From Rotaria sp. Silwood1 (lineage: Eukaryota; Rotifera; Eurotatoria; Philodinida; Philodinidae), in assembly GCA_905250075.1 (NCBI GenBank), contig CAJNOP010000011.1, positions 1,114,769 through 1,178,768 of the forward strand: a DNA stretch of 64,000 nucleotides. Direction: 5' to 3'. The first letter of the stretch is position 1, and each line of letters starts with the position of its first letter. Position numbers and translations under genes: made by a program. Below are positions 48,843-62,293 of the stretch, in pieces. The notes beneath the pieces were generated by a model. That model was given only the letters and a program-made list of their open reading frames with translations. It was not told where the DNA came from and made no database searches.

Positions 48843-50463
48843 ATGAAATATTTCTCGAGATCATTTCTTGCTTTAGTTCTTTTCACCTTCGTCATGTCTT
48901 CAATTCTTTGTTCTAATATTAATACAGCATCGTCGAAAGATCGCAAATATCATATTATCTTGATATATCTTGTTCATAGCGACGGGTATTATGGAGGTGG
49001 TTATTATGAATCATTCTCGAAATTGATGGGTGCTGTTGGTGGTGAAACACAACAGAAGATGCTTGATGATGTCTATGAATCATTGGAAGAAAGTATGGAA
49101 GATAAAGATTGTATTCCATTTGATATGAAAAATATCAAGTAATTCTGTCATGTTTGATCTTGTTGAATGTCACAATGAAACGGAAATGGTCACAGCTCTT
49201 AATCTTCGAGATAAAGGAACAAGTTATGAAGAGATTAACAATAGTGTTTTAAAGTAAGATATTTTCATTTCTCTCATAAAATAATCATAAATTAATAATG
49301 CGACAATTGAATTTAGAATTATTTCGAGATTTTGGAAACGTCTGTGAAGTTTTCGAATTTCGATAAAAGTACATATAAATCCTGGGTTACTAATAGTACG
49401 AATAGATGAGTTTGTGTGACTAAATTTTGACATTTATTCAACAACATATTGGAAGGATAAACATGTATCACTGTTGATCATAAATAAGTTCGTAATAGAT
49501 CTTGTCAATAATCATGTTTAATAACAATAAGATAAACTTGTTTCTCAATCTGAATAATAATATTTTTTGGCCTTAGGTATTTTTAAAAATTCTTATAAAT
49601 ATCTTTCAAGGAATAATATAAAAAGCAAAAGATTTCAGAGGTAGATTGAATTTTACAAAGAAAAAAAAAATTCTTTTCGCTTGACAAGACATGAAAATGT
49701 GAGGTGTTTTTTAAGTTAGTTTAATGCATTTTTATGTGATTTTTATAGAAGTATTATGATTTAAAGTTCTTTTCTGCTAGAAAAGACACGTTCTTAATTG
49801 CTTAGAAAATTTTCTGAAAGCTATATCCGATTATAAGTGAGTCTGTGTTATCATCGACACACATGTATTTCAAATAACCTGTTCTTTACAAGAATTTAGT
49901 TTAAAATAAGTTCACAATAATATAAAAAATATGAATTAATAAATAAGTATTAACCATTACAAAGTAAAGATTTAATAGAATTTTTGATTATATTGATAGA
50001 AATGAATATCTTTTTTTATTGACGATAGATGAAACTATTCCTTATTGAGAATTGGAATTGTATCATTGTCTAATTGCTTTATTTCAGTTAAAAATTGATT
50101 GGAACATTCAGATATAGCAAATAAATAAATTACTTTTCATCAATATATAATGTCAAAGATACATCGAGTGAATATTATATACTTCCAGTATTCTCATGTG
50201 TATCCTCAAGTCTTCTCGATATCGTTATCGACAACTAGAATAACAAGTTCTAAATCTCTTACTCATTGTGAATTCTAATATGAATATTTTTCTTAATATA
50301 ATAATGACAAGAGAAAATTTTTAATTAGATTTCTTCAATTTCTTCTCCAGTATATTTCACACTGTCATAGTATACATACTGATCGAAACAATTTTATCAT
50401 TTATTTCTTTTCTATTTGTATTCCAGCATGCGGAACAACAAAGATCATAAACAAGGTGCTTAA
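48843..50463 (+). CDS. small secreted protein, unknown, with a probable frameshift
   Basis: The frame from 48843 encodes a clear signal peptide (FLALVLFTFVMSSILCS), then KYHIILIYLVHSDGYYGGGYY and an acidic helical part (MLDDVYESLEESMEDKD). It stops at 49142 after 99 aa. Immediately after, coding-like sequence resumes one frame over (SVMFDLVECHNETEMVTALN to YEEINNSVLK, ending 49253). This implies a single extra A in the A5 run near 49128, real or an assembly error. A GTAAG donor at 49254 and an acceptor before 50427 would add a short tail exon ending KQGA. No family recognised; conserved Cys residues suggest an extracellular product. Confidence 0.5.
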
Positions 50464-51220
50464 CACAATATTTGATCTCGAACTGGTTCATTGATCAAGT
50501 GAACTTGTCGATAACTAAATAAACTTTTTTTTGTTCATTATTCTTGCTAGTTAGTTGATGTTTTTTTCTTTTGGTTCGTCTCTTGTCGAATAGACTTTAT
50601 GAACACTTATGTTATCTTATGTTGCTATTTGAAATAAACATTTCTCATCATGCAGTACATTTCAATAAGAATCTATCACAAGCTCGTGAATAATCAAAAA
50701 ATCAATCTATTTTAACTCACATCAGATAACAGTTGGTCGATATCCACAATATAAAACTGTAATCGATCTTAACTGACCACAATCCTTCTGTTTTTCACCG
50801 AAAACCCAATATTGTAATCTATGTTTATCACGATTACCAAGATAATACTCTATAAAATCAAAAAGTATTTTCTTTTTAACTGTTTAGCAAGATTATGTGA
50901 TAGGACCTTATTTTAGACTATTCTTTATTCGAATGTCTTTTCTCCTGTATTTTAAATTTTTAATATTCTTTTTTTATGATTCTTTTTTTAAAATTGGATA
51001 TAACATTTTGCCAACAACATTCATTCAATGCCCGGCTTGCAAATGCTACTCCTTTTTCTCCTTTTTGCTGTTTTTATTATGAAACTCAGCATTGAAAGGA
51101 TTGGCAAAAATAGAATTAGAGAATTTTGTGATGTTATCGCCTTTCCTCATGATCCCCGATCAAAATCGTCTCTTAGGGTTCTATCGGGCTCGATTAAGTT
51201 CAACTGAATTCGGTTTGAAA
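50464..51220. other. gene-free stretch
   Basis: AT-rich; no supported gene. The short open frames at about 50900-51280 lack coding character. Confidence 0.4.
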
Positions 51221-51278
51221 GGGTGTGGGTACGTTTTTATCGTTTCAAATGCCCACATCCACACTCACACTCACACCT
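51221..51278. repeat. short interstitial telomere-like block
   Basis: GGGTGTGGGT is followed, ~20 bp on, by GCCCACATCCACACTCACAC. It has the same G-then-C order as the blocks at 11669 and 48366. It is much shorter and more degenerate. Confidence 0.5.
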
Positions 51279-52156
51279 AACTCAAATAACAATGATAATA
51301 GTAACAATTTTATTATCGAACGTTCTGATTTCAATTGACAATTAGGTAATTGTATAAGATTATAATACTTTTTCTAAGGTCAGTAACATTCATATGTGGT
51401 TTTTCTTCCTTGCATCTTCTATTTATTGATATTAAATTACTATATACCTAATTGTTTAAAAAAAACCTTACATTTAAATATTTTATATTCAGCATATAAG
51501 ACAGATGACATGCTAAGCACTCTATCATCTATCGTAGCTCATTAATATTTTGTTGTTATCAGAATAGAATGTATCCAATGGTAAAAAAAATTTTATACGT
51601 ATCTATGAGCTTTTTGCTGAGTCCGAACAAAATCAGCAATTTACTTGAAATCTTATCAATTTTTGAATAAATACTGTTTTGTATTCTACAATGATAATCA
51701 AACTTCAATGATATAATACTTATCAGTATTATAATTTCTTAATCTTTTTCTTATGACAAACTCTCATTATTGAAGATGTAAATAGAAGATTCATTTCTAT
51801 TTTTTTCATTCAGTTACCAACTATATTCAAAAATTAAGTCAAATTGTTGATAAATTACTTGTGAAAGTCAGTTACAATTCAAAGAAGTTTCAACAAGACA
51901 TTAAGAATGCAAATGTGTAAATTAGCACTTTTCTTTTTCATCTTTACTTCAAACTGAGTCCTATACGATAATAATATGACTTCTGAGAATAAAATTTTCA
52001 ACATAGACAATAATATGTCTTTCTAGAATATTTATTAAGATACAGCAAAATTTTTTCTAACTAAAAATCAGATATTTATTTACTCCAACTAAAATTCACA
52101 ATTAATTAAAAGTGAAAAAAGTCTAAATGAGAAATTTTTCTCTCTAGTATTGTTTT
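51279..52156. other. intergenic
   Basis: AT-rich sequence up to the 3' end of the minus-strand GST gene; nothing recognised. Confidence 0.4.
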
Positions 52157-53077
52157 CTATTGCATTGCTTGAACAGCTTTCCATGATACTCGCGCTGTAA
52201 TTTTATCCCACCATTGTTTAACATGTGGTCGTGTTTCAAATAAATGACCTTCACCAATTTTAACAAGCCATGTACCATAAGGTAAATGAAATAAATCAGC
52301 CAAAGTAAAATTCTATACATAATTTAAAAACAAAATATATTAAATAAACTTCTCTATCTAAAAAACATTGACACTTACTGTTCCGCCTAGATATGGTTGT
52401 TTAGATAAAATCTTTTCATAAACATCTAAGTTGGCAGTTAATGTTGCTTTTAATGAAGCTACTTTAGCTTCATCTGGTTCACCTTGTCCTTTCATTCTGA
52501 ATTCAAGAAAATTTATATGAAAAACAAAAAAACGATTTTTTTTGTTTTTTTATAAAATAATGTTTACTTTTTAAAAACTCGTTCTACTACAATACCACTA
52601 GCATATGGATCAAAATAAGATGTTTCTATTGATGCTGCCTGTTCAAATAGACCTTGTGCTTTTATGTCTTTTGTTGGTATTAGTTCAGTACCTTTGCCTT
52701 TATATTTCAATTCCAAATATCGGCAAATAGCTCGTGATTCTATACATATATAAAATAAAAATTCCTAAATACAATTAAACAATAATAACAACAACAAAAA
52801 AACAACGAACCATAAATTTGGAAACCATCTTCATCAATTAATACAGGAATAACACCAAATGGTTGTTTTTCTTCCCGATATTTTTCAGTCTAGTGATTTA
52901 GTTTTTATTTTTAAATAAATAGATATTTTCTCTTTATCTTACTTTATGTTCACCACCAGCAAAATCTACTGATATAAGTTTAAAATTAAGTTGTTTTTCA
53001 GTTAATGTTGCCATTACACGTTGAGTACATGTTGACATAGCTAAGCCATATAAAATAATCTGTGTCTTGTTTTCCAT
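52157..53077 (-). CDS. glutathione S-transferase, phi/theta-like
   Basis: Five exons on the minus strand: 53077-52943, 52889-52811, 52739-52568, 52496-52379 and 52312-52157; 219 aa, the usual GST length. The N-terminal thioredoxin-like domain has YGLAMSTCTQRVMATLTEK, matching the phi-class active-site helix with the catalytic Ser at about residue 15. It also has the glutathione-binding QPFGVIPVL and ESRAICRYL blocks. The C-terminal helical domain includes FTLADLFHLPYG, the usual N-capping box region, and RPHVKQWWDKI. It conjugates glutathione to electrophiles or acts as a peroxidase in the cytosol. Phi-class GSTs are best known from plants, with relatives in fungi and bacteria, so an animal copy is noteworthy. 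The class call is by eye. Confidence 0.88.
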
Positions 53078-54475
53078 TGAGATTCTTTTTAGTACAAGTC
53101 TAAAATATGATAATTATAACTGAATCATAAAATACGTATTATTTATTTTAGATATCTAGAAATTAGTTTATAAACTATAGAGAAAATAAATGTTATATCA
53201 TACTGTTTGAAAATTGTTAAGAAAAAAAAAGCGAAGAAAAAGAGAGAAGATCGATAGAAAGTAGGTAAATTATGTGATGTCTGCCAGCAACACATCGTCT
53301 TCTTTTCTCTACGACGATCTATTTATGACTTGCTGTTGTCATAGTAATGAGATTTATTTTACCTTTTTGCATACAATATTTTATCTCGAGTTTATTACTT
53401 TTTCTTTCTAGTAGAATAGATTATTCTACTGCTTTTGCTTGGACAAAAAAAAAACAAAATAAAAAGCTGGATTATTTTTTTGAGTAGATCAGAAAGGAGA
53501 GGAAACCAATAACTGATGAAATCAGCAGTTTCGAGAAATGTGGTTTCTTCTATGTCAAACTCTTACACAAAATTTCTGAAAATGATTTTTGATGGAGTCA
53601 GTTCTGTAACATTTGTTTGTGCTGTGTTTACGCTGGTTGAAATAGTCAATGACTGCCACATGTATACTGAATCCGAATGTTAACGATAATCGCTTTTTTT
53701 TTATCTATCATTTTGATGACCGTTTAGGTTAGTTTTCATATATTTTGATAGCACTTTTCAAGTAAGCGGTGGTTTCTTAGAAAAATTCTAAGAATACTAT
53801 TTTGAAGACATGATTTTATGTCTTTTTTTTTTTCACTGATATCCGGTTTATTTCGATCAGAAAAGTGCAACATTATGATATTCTAACTCAACATTTAAAT
53901 CTGAATAGATCCGTGTCAATTTTTTTTTTCGTTGAAAAAAATTACCTCTGGTTCGCTTCAAGAATTAGTGAAAAATTGAAAACACAAATTTTATTGTTCA
54001 CTCATCTGTGCGGCTAAGTTCTATTATCGTTTTATAACCATAAAACTTCATTTCAATTGTTGAAATTATTTTTTGATGGAATTCATATTTTTATTCATCT
54101 CTGAGAGGAAACAGGGTCAATTTTTTTGACAAAAAAAAATTACATAGAAATATTTGAAACTCACATATGTTTACTCAGTTTGGTCTCACTTTTTCTAATC
54201 GAAATATAATAAATGCAAATTTAAAAAACATTAAAATTATACCTTCAAAATAGTATCCTTAGAGTGTTTCTCAGAAGCCAGTGTATTTTTTTTTCGGATA
54301 TTTCATACATTTTTGTAGCGAACTTGACATAGAAGAAATTAAATTCCTCCTGAGAGCCAATTTCATCAGTTAGAACAAACGTTCATTTTTTATCTATTGA
54401 TTTTTCTTAAGAATAATATCAGTTACATAATTCATATCTAAATTCATATAATAATTAAAATATAGTTTCAAATTA
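53078..54475. other. intergenic between GST and RIB43A
   Basis: AT-rich with several poly-T runs. It contains the GST promoter side. No further gene or repeat recognised. Confidence 0.4.
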
Positions 54476-55884
54476 TTATCGACTAGTCGTATTGAATTGT
54501 TGATAAAACGTAGCTGTAGGTGCCGATCGATATAAAATTTTATTAAGATAATCTTCACGTTCACGTTGTATTTTAGCAAGATTTTTATTCTCATTAGCTA
54601 AACAATGATTATATTGACGTTTGTCGTCTTCAATTTGTTGTTCAATAATTATTGCTTGTTTAGCTATAGCATTTGAATATTGTTTCCAAGTTTCATCAAA
54701 ACATTTTTCAGCATTTTTAATTTTCTAAACCAACAAATAATATAAAAAAGGAACAGCCATATGGAAGAGTATATACTTGACGTTCAGCAATCTGTGTCAA
54801 TTGTTGATGACGAATGTCATCTAATTGATCTTGACTCATTCCTTTCCATCGATCAACAATAATATGAGAACGAGCATCAAATAAATTTTTTGAATTTTCT
54901 GTTAACATATCACTAAAAGCAGTATTAGCTATCTCAGCTAATTGTTCTTCTGTCTGTCGTGTTTTTTGTTCATGTGTTCGAATCTTTGCTTCACATGCCT
55001 ATATATCAAAAAGTTACTTATTATTTTTGTATTATCAAATAATAGAATGAATCTAACAAGTATTTCATTATAATTTCGTGTTGCTATTTCTATAGCTCGA
55101 TGACATTCATTTTCAATTTGTTCAAATTTATTACTTCGTTCATTTAATTCTATTTGTTTATAATCATATAAAAGATTAGCTAAATGTTCTTCTCGATTTT
55201 TTTTTGTTTTATTTAAAATCTTATAAAATAAAATATTATTATATAATTATTATTAAAAAAAATTAAAATATTACTTGTAAATTAAAATCATTTTTTAATT
55301 GTTCTTGTTGAATTTTTTTTCGTTGTAATACTTGAAGATCTTCACCAGCAAATATTTGACCTGATGATAGACCTAAACGAGAATCATTATCATTGATTCG
55401 TGTAGGTATTAATTGTTTCCATCTATTTGGATCATTTAAATCCCATTCTTTTGCATGTTCAGGTTTTTGATATAATTGACGATAATTATTTAATTCTTGT
55501 GCATATTGACGTTTTAGAGAAAATTCTTCTTGTTCAAGAAGTATTTGTTTTAAATCATTCTTAATCATATCACGATCTAAAAATTAATTTTAATAGAATT
55601 TCTTTTTTTTTTGTTTGTCTTCTTTACCAAAAGCATCATTTCGTTGTTTTTCGAAATTTTTTATATGTTGTCGTTCTTTGACTTGTTCATCAAGACTTGT
55701 TTTATCAATCTAGATAATATTTAAATATTATTTTTTCATATTTATTATTTAAAATAATTTAACTAACACCAATAGTTCGATATTTAACATTAAAAATACG
55801 TGATAAACGTTTTTTTTCTTCAGATCGACGTCGTTCTATAGCAGCTTGTTCTTTTAAATTAATTGGTAAATTAAGAAGAAACAT
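54476..55884 (-). CDS. RIB43A-like protein (RIBC family), ciliary doublet microtubule inner protein
   Basis: Six exons on the minus strand: 55884-55768, 55709-55628, 55576-55275, 55219-55058, 54998-54777 and 54724-54476; 377 aa, matching RIBC1/RIBC2. The N-terminus (EQAAIERRRSEEKKRLSRIF followed by VKYRTIGID) is the family hallmark. So is the middle DPNRWKQLIPTRINDNDSR with GEDLQ, and the C-terminal QQFNTTSR. The protein is almost entirely coiled coil. RIB43A proteins lie inside A-tubule protofilament ribbons of axonemal doublets and stabilise them, which fits a ciliated animal. Introns are short, and phases agree at every junction. Confidence 0.92.
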
Positions 55885-58800
55885 TTATTTTATTTATATA
55901 ACTGATCTAGAACAATTCGATTTTGAGGGGACAAAAAAAAACAAGTTTTTTTTGTATTTTTGATAGAGCAATGATCTTAATTATACACATGGGTTTAATT
56001 AGAGTCCTTAGTGACAGAATAAAAATTTATTTGAATGATTTTTCAATTGCGAAATCAAAGTTAGATTTTAATGCCATAATAAATGTATATTAAGAAGATA
56101 ATATTTCTAAGAATAATTAGCCATAAAATATAGCATTCATTTATGAATAACAAATGGTTGAAGAATTAATTAATTTAAAAGAATCATTTGCATACAAAAC
56201 AACTGATTCTTAGAGAGTTTCCTTTTACAACTTCTATTGATAGTTATTCAGTTTTGATTGAATTAAATAGTACTTAGATATCTGAATTCATGAATAATTA
56301 AACAAATATTTTGTTTTTCAAGTTTATAAAATCGAACAATCATTCGTTATCATTATTGTAACATCATTATCTCAAAATTTTTCGCTTGTTATTATTTCAT
56401 GAATAAATACATTAAGAAAATTCGCGCCAAACTTATATGATTCATTTATTTTTATATATTTTATTTTAAAAAATCTAAAATTTTAATTCTGTTTTGTTAG
56501 AAGATTATTTGAAAAACAAAAAAAAAAAAAAAAGATATATTCTCTTTTTATTTAAAGCAATCGAATGAACTTTCGATGTTGTCAATTGACATATGTAATA
56601 AGTACATATTTCGAGTATTCTTAAATATAACAGCATGAAACATTTTATCCACAGTGTGATGCAATCGAAAAGAATCTTTCATTAGTTTAAATATCCATTT
56701 TAAAAACAAAATAAAAATATTTTATTTCAAAACAATAAATTTAGAAGACATATAAGATATATGCTATGATTCTCTTAATATAATAAAAAGATATCTTTCT
56801 TCTTCTTTTTCATCGTTTTTGTTTTTTTCTTGTTTCGGGTTAATTAGCACAACAACAAGAGAAGTTATAAATGAAAAAAAAATCTGCTAAAATAAATTCA
56901 ATTCGATTTCTTTTAACTTGTAAATTATATGGTTAATGTTTTCTTTAACGGTTTGATCATCTCAGCATGTCGACAAAAAAAAAGAAATCAATAAATTATA
57001 ACATGATGATGTAAAAATAAAATCGTTCCATCCTAACATTGTATTTCTTTTTGATCAGCTATCAATATTAAAAGGACACATTCATAAAGATATTGTGTGA
57101 AAACATGACATGTTTCTTTGCGGTTTTTGTCTTCATTTTTCACTCCATTTTCTTTAATGTTGGAAAAAAAAAGAAAATGGTCATCTAGTGGAATTTTTTT
57201 TTTTGTTTTATTAGTCATTTGTCAGCCTGATGAACGATGAACATTAATAATGAGATATATAAAGCAGTCAACTCGAGACGACATGTCAGGAAATTGGAAT
57301 GGAGAGATACTCGATATGGATGAAAAAAAGAAAGAAAAACGATCAATTGAACTTTTCGGTTGTACACTAACTAAGCAAAAAAAAAATAAAAGGCTTCTGG
57401 TTTTCACTAATGAACATATATGTAGACTTTGTTCGTGATGATGATGAGTATGATGATTGTGATATTGTTTGTAGTATAAGAGCATGCGCGCCTGCTTACA
57501 ATATTATCATAATCAAAAGACCGACTTATGATCATTGGGCTCCTTCGCTTCGTTGTCTTGTACACACACATATATATATATATATAAAGATAGATAAGGT
57601 GAACTGCCCTTATATTTTTTCTCTTGTCTAATTGCAGACGATGGTAATGCACGAGTGGTAGATGAAACATACTTTTATTCACACGGCTTACCTTCATATC
57701 TTAGGTGATAATCATCAAAAGAAGATTAGCTGAAGGCAAAATTCTTTTATGAGATTTTTAACTATTTATCAAGAATTATTATCGATTAGTTCGTTAAAAC
57801 ATATTATTATTTATTCAATAGTTTAATTTAAATCTCATAGTTGTAAGAATTGACTTTTTTTTCATGTCACCTAGAGAATTAATTTGTCATTCGTGAATAG
57901 CAACAGCTTGCTCACATTTTTACGGGAAGAAAAAAAAAATGAAACTTATTCACACCTTAACTATTATGGATAGTGTGAGAAAATCAAATTTTCACGACAC
58001 GAAAAAAAAAAAAAAACAATCAATTATCAATTGATGACATGACCAACACATAAATATACATAAGAAAAAAACAAAAAATTCTTTTCTTCATGAATAATTC
58101 TCATGACAACTGTATAACTCATCATATTCATTTCTGGTAAGAAAATTTGCTTTAAGGCATAAGTTTGCTTTATCAACTCATTCAATCATCAATCTCAATG
58201 TATCACATCATATTCAAGTCGACAAGACATGACGAGATGGAGATGTCAACTATTATAGATACGGAAATGATTGTATTCAACTTATCATTATCACTGTTGT
58301 GATATTCTCTCTTGTTGATGTACATTTTTCGATTGTTAAGAACAATTTGTTCCTCTATTGTTCTCATTTAAACATACATACATACATGTATATCTTTATA
58401 TACATCCGGATGACATATAAACTTCCTACTATATTGAAGCTACATATGTCCTACTGTGAGAAACTAATCTTTTTTTCTTCAAGCAATATGTCTCGAAAGC
58501 CAAAAAAAACGAGAGAGAGAGAGAGAAAGAATGGTTGAACACAGCATCTTTAATTGAAGTGACAGTTGACGTAAGTGTATTGCAACTTGAAATTCATCAT
58601 ATATTCTGCTCATTCTTTGTCCTATTGTTCTTGGTGGTTAACTCAAGAAGAATGACCATACAACATACGATTACAAGAAAATTACAGAGACCCTTCTCTC
58701 ATGAGACAGAAAGGCACAAAATTAATGAGATGGAATGTCTGTATGTGTCGTTTTATATATATTTTTTTCTTCTTCATTCTTTCTTTTTCATCTTAACAGA

Positions 58801-59565
58801 GTTCAACATTATCATCATTTCATTTAGTCTATTTCTAGTCTTCACACGGATATGTGAGCTTTTTCTAACTACATTTATTTCTTTTTACGTATCAAATGCC
58901 GATCATATGGTACACCTGCTAATGACCTTTAGAAAGAATATGATTCGATTGTGTAAGAGATGTATACATTAGCTTCGAAAAGATCAGAGTTTGGTTAGTG
59001 GCGGGATACCATTTATAATGATCGATGAGTGTAGACAACCCGGGTGTCACCTATCTTTCCTATTTCGGAATGATGATGATGATGATGATGTAAAAAAAAA
59101 AAGGCGACGACGTATGCTGTTTGTACACATAGATCTTATTCTCTCTCTCTTTTGCTGCAGATAGAAAGAGAGAGAAGCCAATTGCATTTTTTTTCTCCTC
59201 TTCTTTCTCTTTCATTGAACGTACTAGAGAGAGAGAGAGTGAGAGAAAAGAAAAGAAAAAAAGTGTTCACTTTGAAATCAAATATCACTCAACAAGCTGC
59301 TGTATTTTCTCTCTTTCGACATACTTCAACACTTCTCTCGAAAAAGAAAAAGAATGTTGCTACTAGTATATAGAAAATCTAATCAGTAATAAAGGTGAGA
59401 TAAAAAAAAAAAGTTTCTTTTTTTTTTTCAACACATTTGATATTACCATTCTATTGAACATTAAGCCAGATGGTACTTTTGACTTTTTTTTTATTTCTAT
59501 TAATAAATCATTGATCATCGAGCAGCTGTTTAAAATTCTTTTAGATTTAAAAGAAAAACAAGAAA
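55885..59565. other. gene-free stretch with simple repeats
   Basis: Holds the RIB43A promoter side and, at the far end, the LRR gene promoter. Simple repeats: TA/CATA runs at ~57570-57588, (GAT)n at ~59071-59090, and CT/GA tracts at ~59141-59152 and ~59225-59250. Open frames of up to ~145 codons (58535-58972) lack the local codon bias and splice context. Confidence 0.4.
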
Positions 59566-62293
59566 ATGTATATTCAATTGATCTTAATGATTCTTATTCT
59601 TCCCATTTATTATTGTCAAATAGATTTTCAAACGATTTGTCAAGCCGGTATTCGACAAGATAATACAAAGTAAGAATATAATTATTCGAACTAAAAATCT
59701 TATTTAATTTTTTGTATTAATTAAATAGTTATATACATTGTGGTCGTAAACAATTAAATGATATTCCAAATTTTTCACGTACAACAAATACATTTTATGA
59801 TGAACTTGTTTTAAATGATAATCAAATAATTGAAATACATAAAAATTCATTTCAAGGTTTACGTGTAAAACGTTTAAATTTATCTGGAAATAAAATACGT
59901 TCAATAGATATTTATGCATTTATTGAATTAGCTAATTATCTTGAAGAATTAATTATTGAATTTGATATAAATATTCTTCATGATATACCTGATGCAATAA
60001 AAAATAATTTAATAAATTTACGTATATTAAAAATAATAAATCTTAATTTAACAATAATAAAAAATAATACATTTATTAAATATCGTAAATTAGAAGAATT
60101 ATCAATAATAAAATCAAATATAAAATTAATTGAAATAAATGCATTTAATTCATTAAATAATTTACGTTCATTACATCTTGATCAAAATCAATTAACAGAT
60201 AATATATGGTTTATTTTAAAAAAATATTTAAATAATTTAGAAATATTAACATTAAGTCAAAATAATTTAAATATATTAAAAGATAATTTTTTAATTAAAA
60301 ATTTAAAATATCTTGATTTATCATCAAATGGTATACAAATAATAGAAAAGAATTTTTTTGAAAAATTTATTTTTCTTGAAAAACTTTATTTACAAAATAA
60401 TGAAATTAATTCATTACAATTAACATTTTTAACAATATTAAAAAATTTAAAAGAATTAAATTTAGATTTTAATCGTTTAACATTTTTACCTGAAAATTTA
60501 TTTCAATTTAATAATAAACTTATTTATTTATCATTACAAGGAAATGATTTAAATTATTTAACAAATAAATCATTTTATGGTTTAAATAATTTAATTTATT
60601 TAAATTTAGCACGTAATCGTTTACAATTTCATATTAATCAACAACCATTTCAAAATTTAAATTCATTAGAAATATTAAATTTAGATAGAAATTTATATTT
60701 AAATTTAACAAAATTAAGTTTTTCTGGTTTAGATAGAAATTTAATTGAATTATCATTACAAAATTGTAATTTAACATATATTAATTTATTTAATAATCCA
60801 TTTGATTTATTTCTTAATCTTCAACGTCTTAAATTATCATCAAATAATTTAAAAGAGTTACCGAAAAATTTTCTTAAAAATTCTATTCATTCATTAATAT
60901 CAATTGATTTACAACGAAATCAATTTCAATCAATACCTAATTTATTTAATGAAAATTTTATTTTATCAAAATTAACTGATTTTGATCTTAGTTCAAATCA
61001 TATATGTACATTAAATAGAAATGATTTATATAAATATAAATATTTAAAAACAATTGGTCTTACTGGTAATCCATTACATTGTGATTGTCATTTACGTTGG
61101 CTTAAACAATGGTTAATTAAAAATTATGATTATGATTTAATTAAATTTCTTCAATGGACATGTTCAACACCTATGAAACTTATTGGAAAACAATTAACAA
61201 TTATTGATGAACAAGATATGATTTGTTTAGAAAATGATTATTCACAATGTCAATCTAGTAGTCAAAATTCATCTACTATTAAGTAAGTTTGTGTACTATC
61301 AATAGAACAGTACGAATTCTGAAAAAATACATTATATATATATACAAAATTCAATATTATTTAAAATTAAAAGATTTTTTTATTTCTTTCAACATATTCA
61401 AAATAATTCGATTATGATTTATTTCTTATCACGGAATATAAATTTTCTCATTTACTTTGATTGCATGTCACATTTTATTCCCATTAGAATTAATTTTGAA
61501 GGCTATTTCATTTTCTCTTTTTTTTTTTGACTTATATAGATCAACAAGTACACAATTAACAACTATTAAAAGTACAAGTACATCAACTATAATTGATGAA
61601 TTAATAATAAATGATATATCATATAATCCAAATGGTATGTTAACTATAACATGGGAATATATATTATCAACATTACCAAAATATATTCATTTACAAATTT
61701 ATGATGATATTAATCGTCATATATTATTACAACGTTTAATTGATGGTAATCAACGTTCAATTGAAATTGATATAAAAAATTATTTAAATAAATCTTCAAC
61801 AATTTATATGATTTGTCTTAATATTCGACAAAATAAATATTGTCGAAATATTCAATTACAACAAATAAAATCTTCATCACTTATATTATCATCTGATAAA
61901 TATGAAAATAATCAATCATTACAATATATTTATCTACTTAGTGGAATATTTCTTGGAGCTATATTTGTTTCTATTATGCTTATTATTGTTTGTTATTGGC
62001 GTATACGTCATATATCAAAAGATAAATTATCAAATTCTATTGAAAAATTACCAACAAATACTTTATATCATCCACCACCACGTTCTTCAATATTTTATCG
62101 TCCATTAAATATAATAAGTTATCCACAACAGCAGAAACAACAACAACAACACAGTTGTGATACAAGTGAATGTTCAATACATTCATCAACTGATACAAGT
62201 CAATTGGCTAATGATTCCTATCATATATATCAACAAATCCCACCTGTATATAATTATCAAATGCATCCAACTAGGACACATATTCTAGTATGA
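59566..62293 (+). CDS. leucine-rich-repeat transmembrane receptor-like protein
   Basis: Three exons, 59566-59669, 59729-61282 and 61540-62293; 803 aa. The short first exon is a signal peptide (MYIQLILMILILPIYYCQ). An LRR N-cap (CQAGIR, then YIHCGRKQLNDIPNF) follows, then roughly fifteen or more LRRs (typical: LKYLDLSSNGIQIIEKNFF, LIYLSLQGNDLNYL). The LRR C-cap is GNPLHCDCHLRWLKQWL with a later WTC. A Ser/Thr linker and a probable fibronectin-III-like domain (LTITWEYI, YMICLNI) precede one membrane span at about residues 681-705. The ~100-residue tail has Gln and Ser/Thr/Tyr clusters and no TIR domain. The long second exon has very few Met codons. The layout resembles LRIG/LRRTM/LRRN-type neuronal or adhesion receptors; the ligand is unknown. 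Confidence 0.88.

Noticed and set aside
58535-58972. 145-codon open frame
   Set aside because: Codon choice is unlike the real genes, composition is Phe/Ile-rich, and there are no splice sites or domain; probably chance in AT-rich DNA.
59454-59663. 69-codon open frame before the LRR gene
   Set aside because: It overlaps the LRR signal-peptide exon in another frame; the exon from 59566 has a signal peptide and a phase-matched donor.
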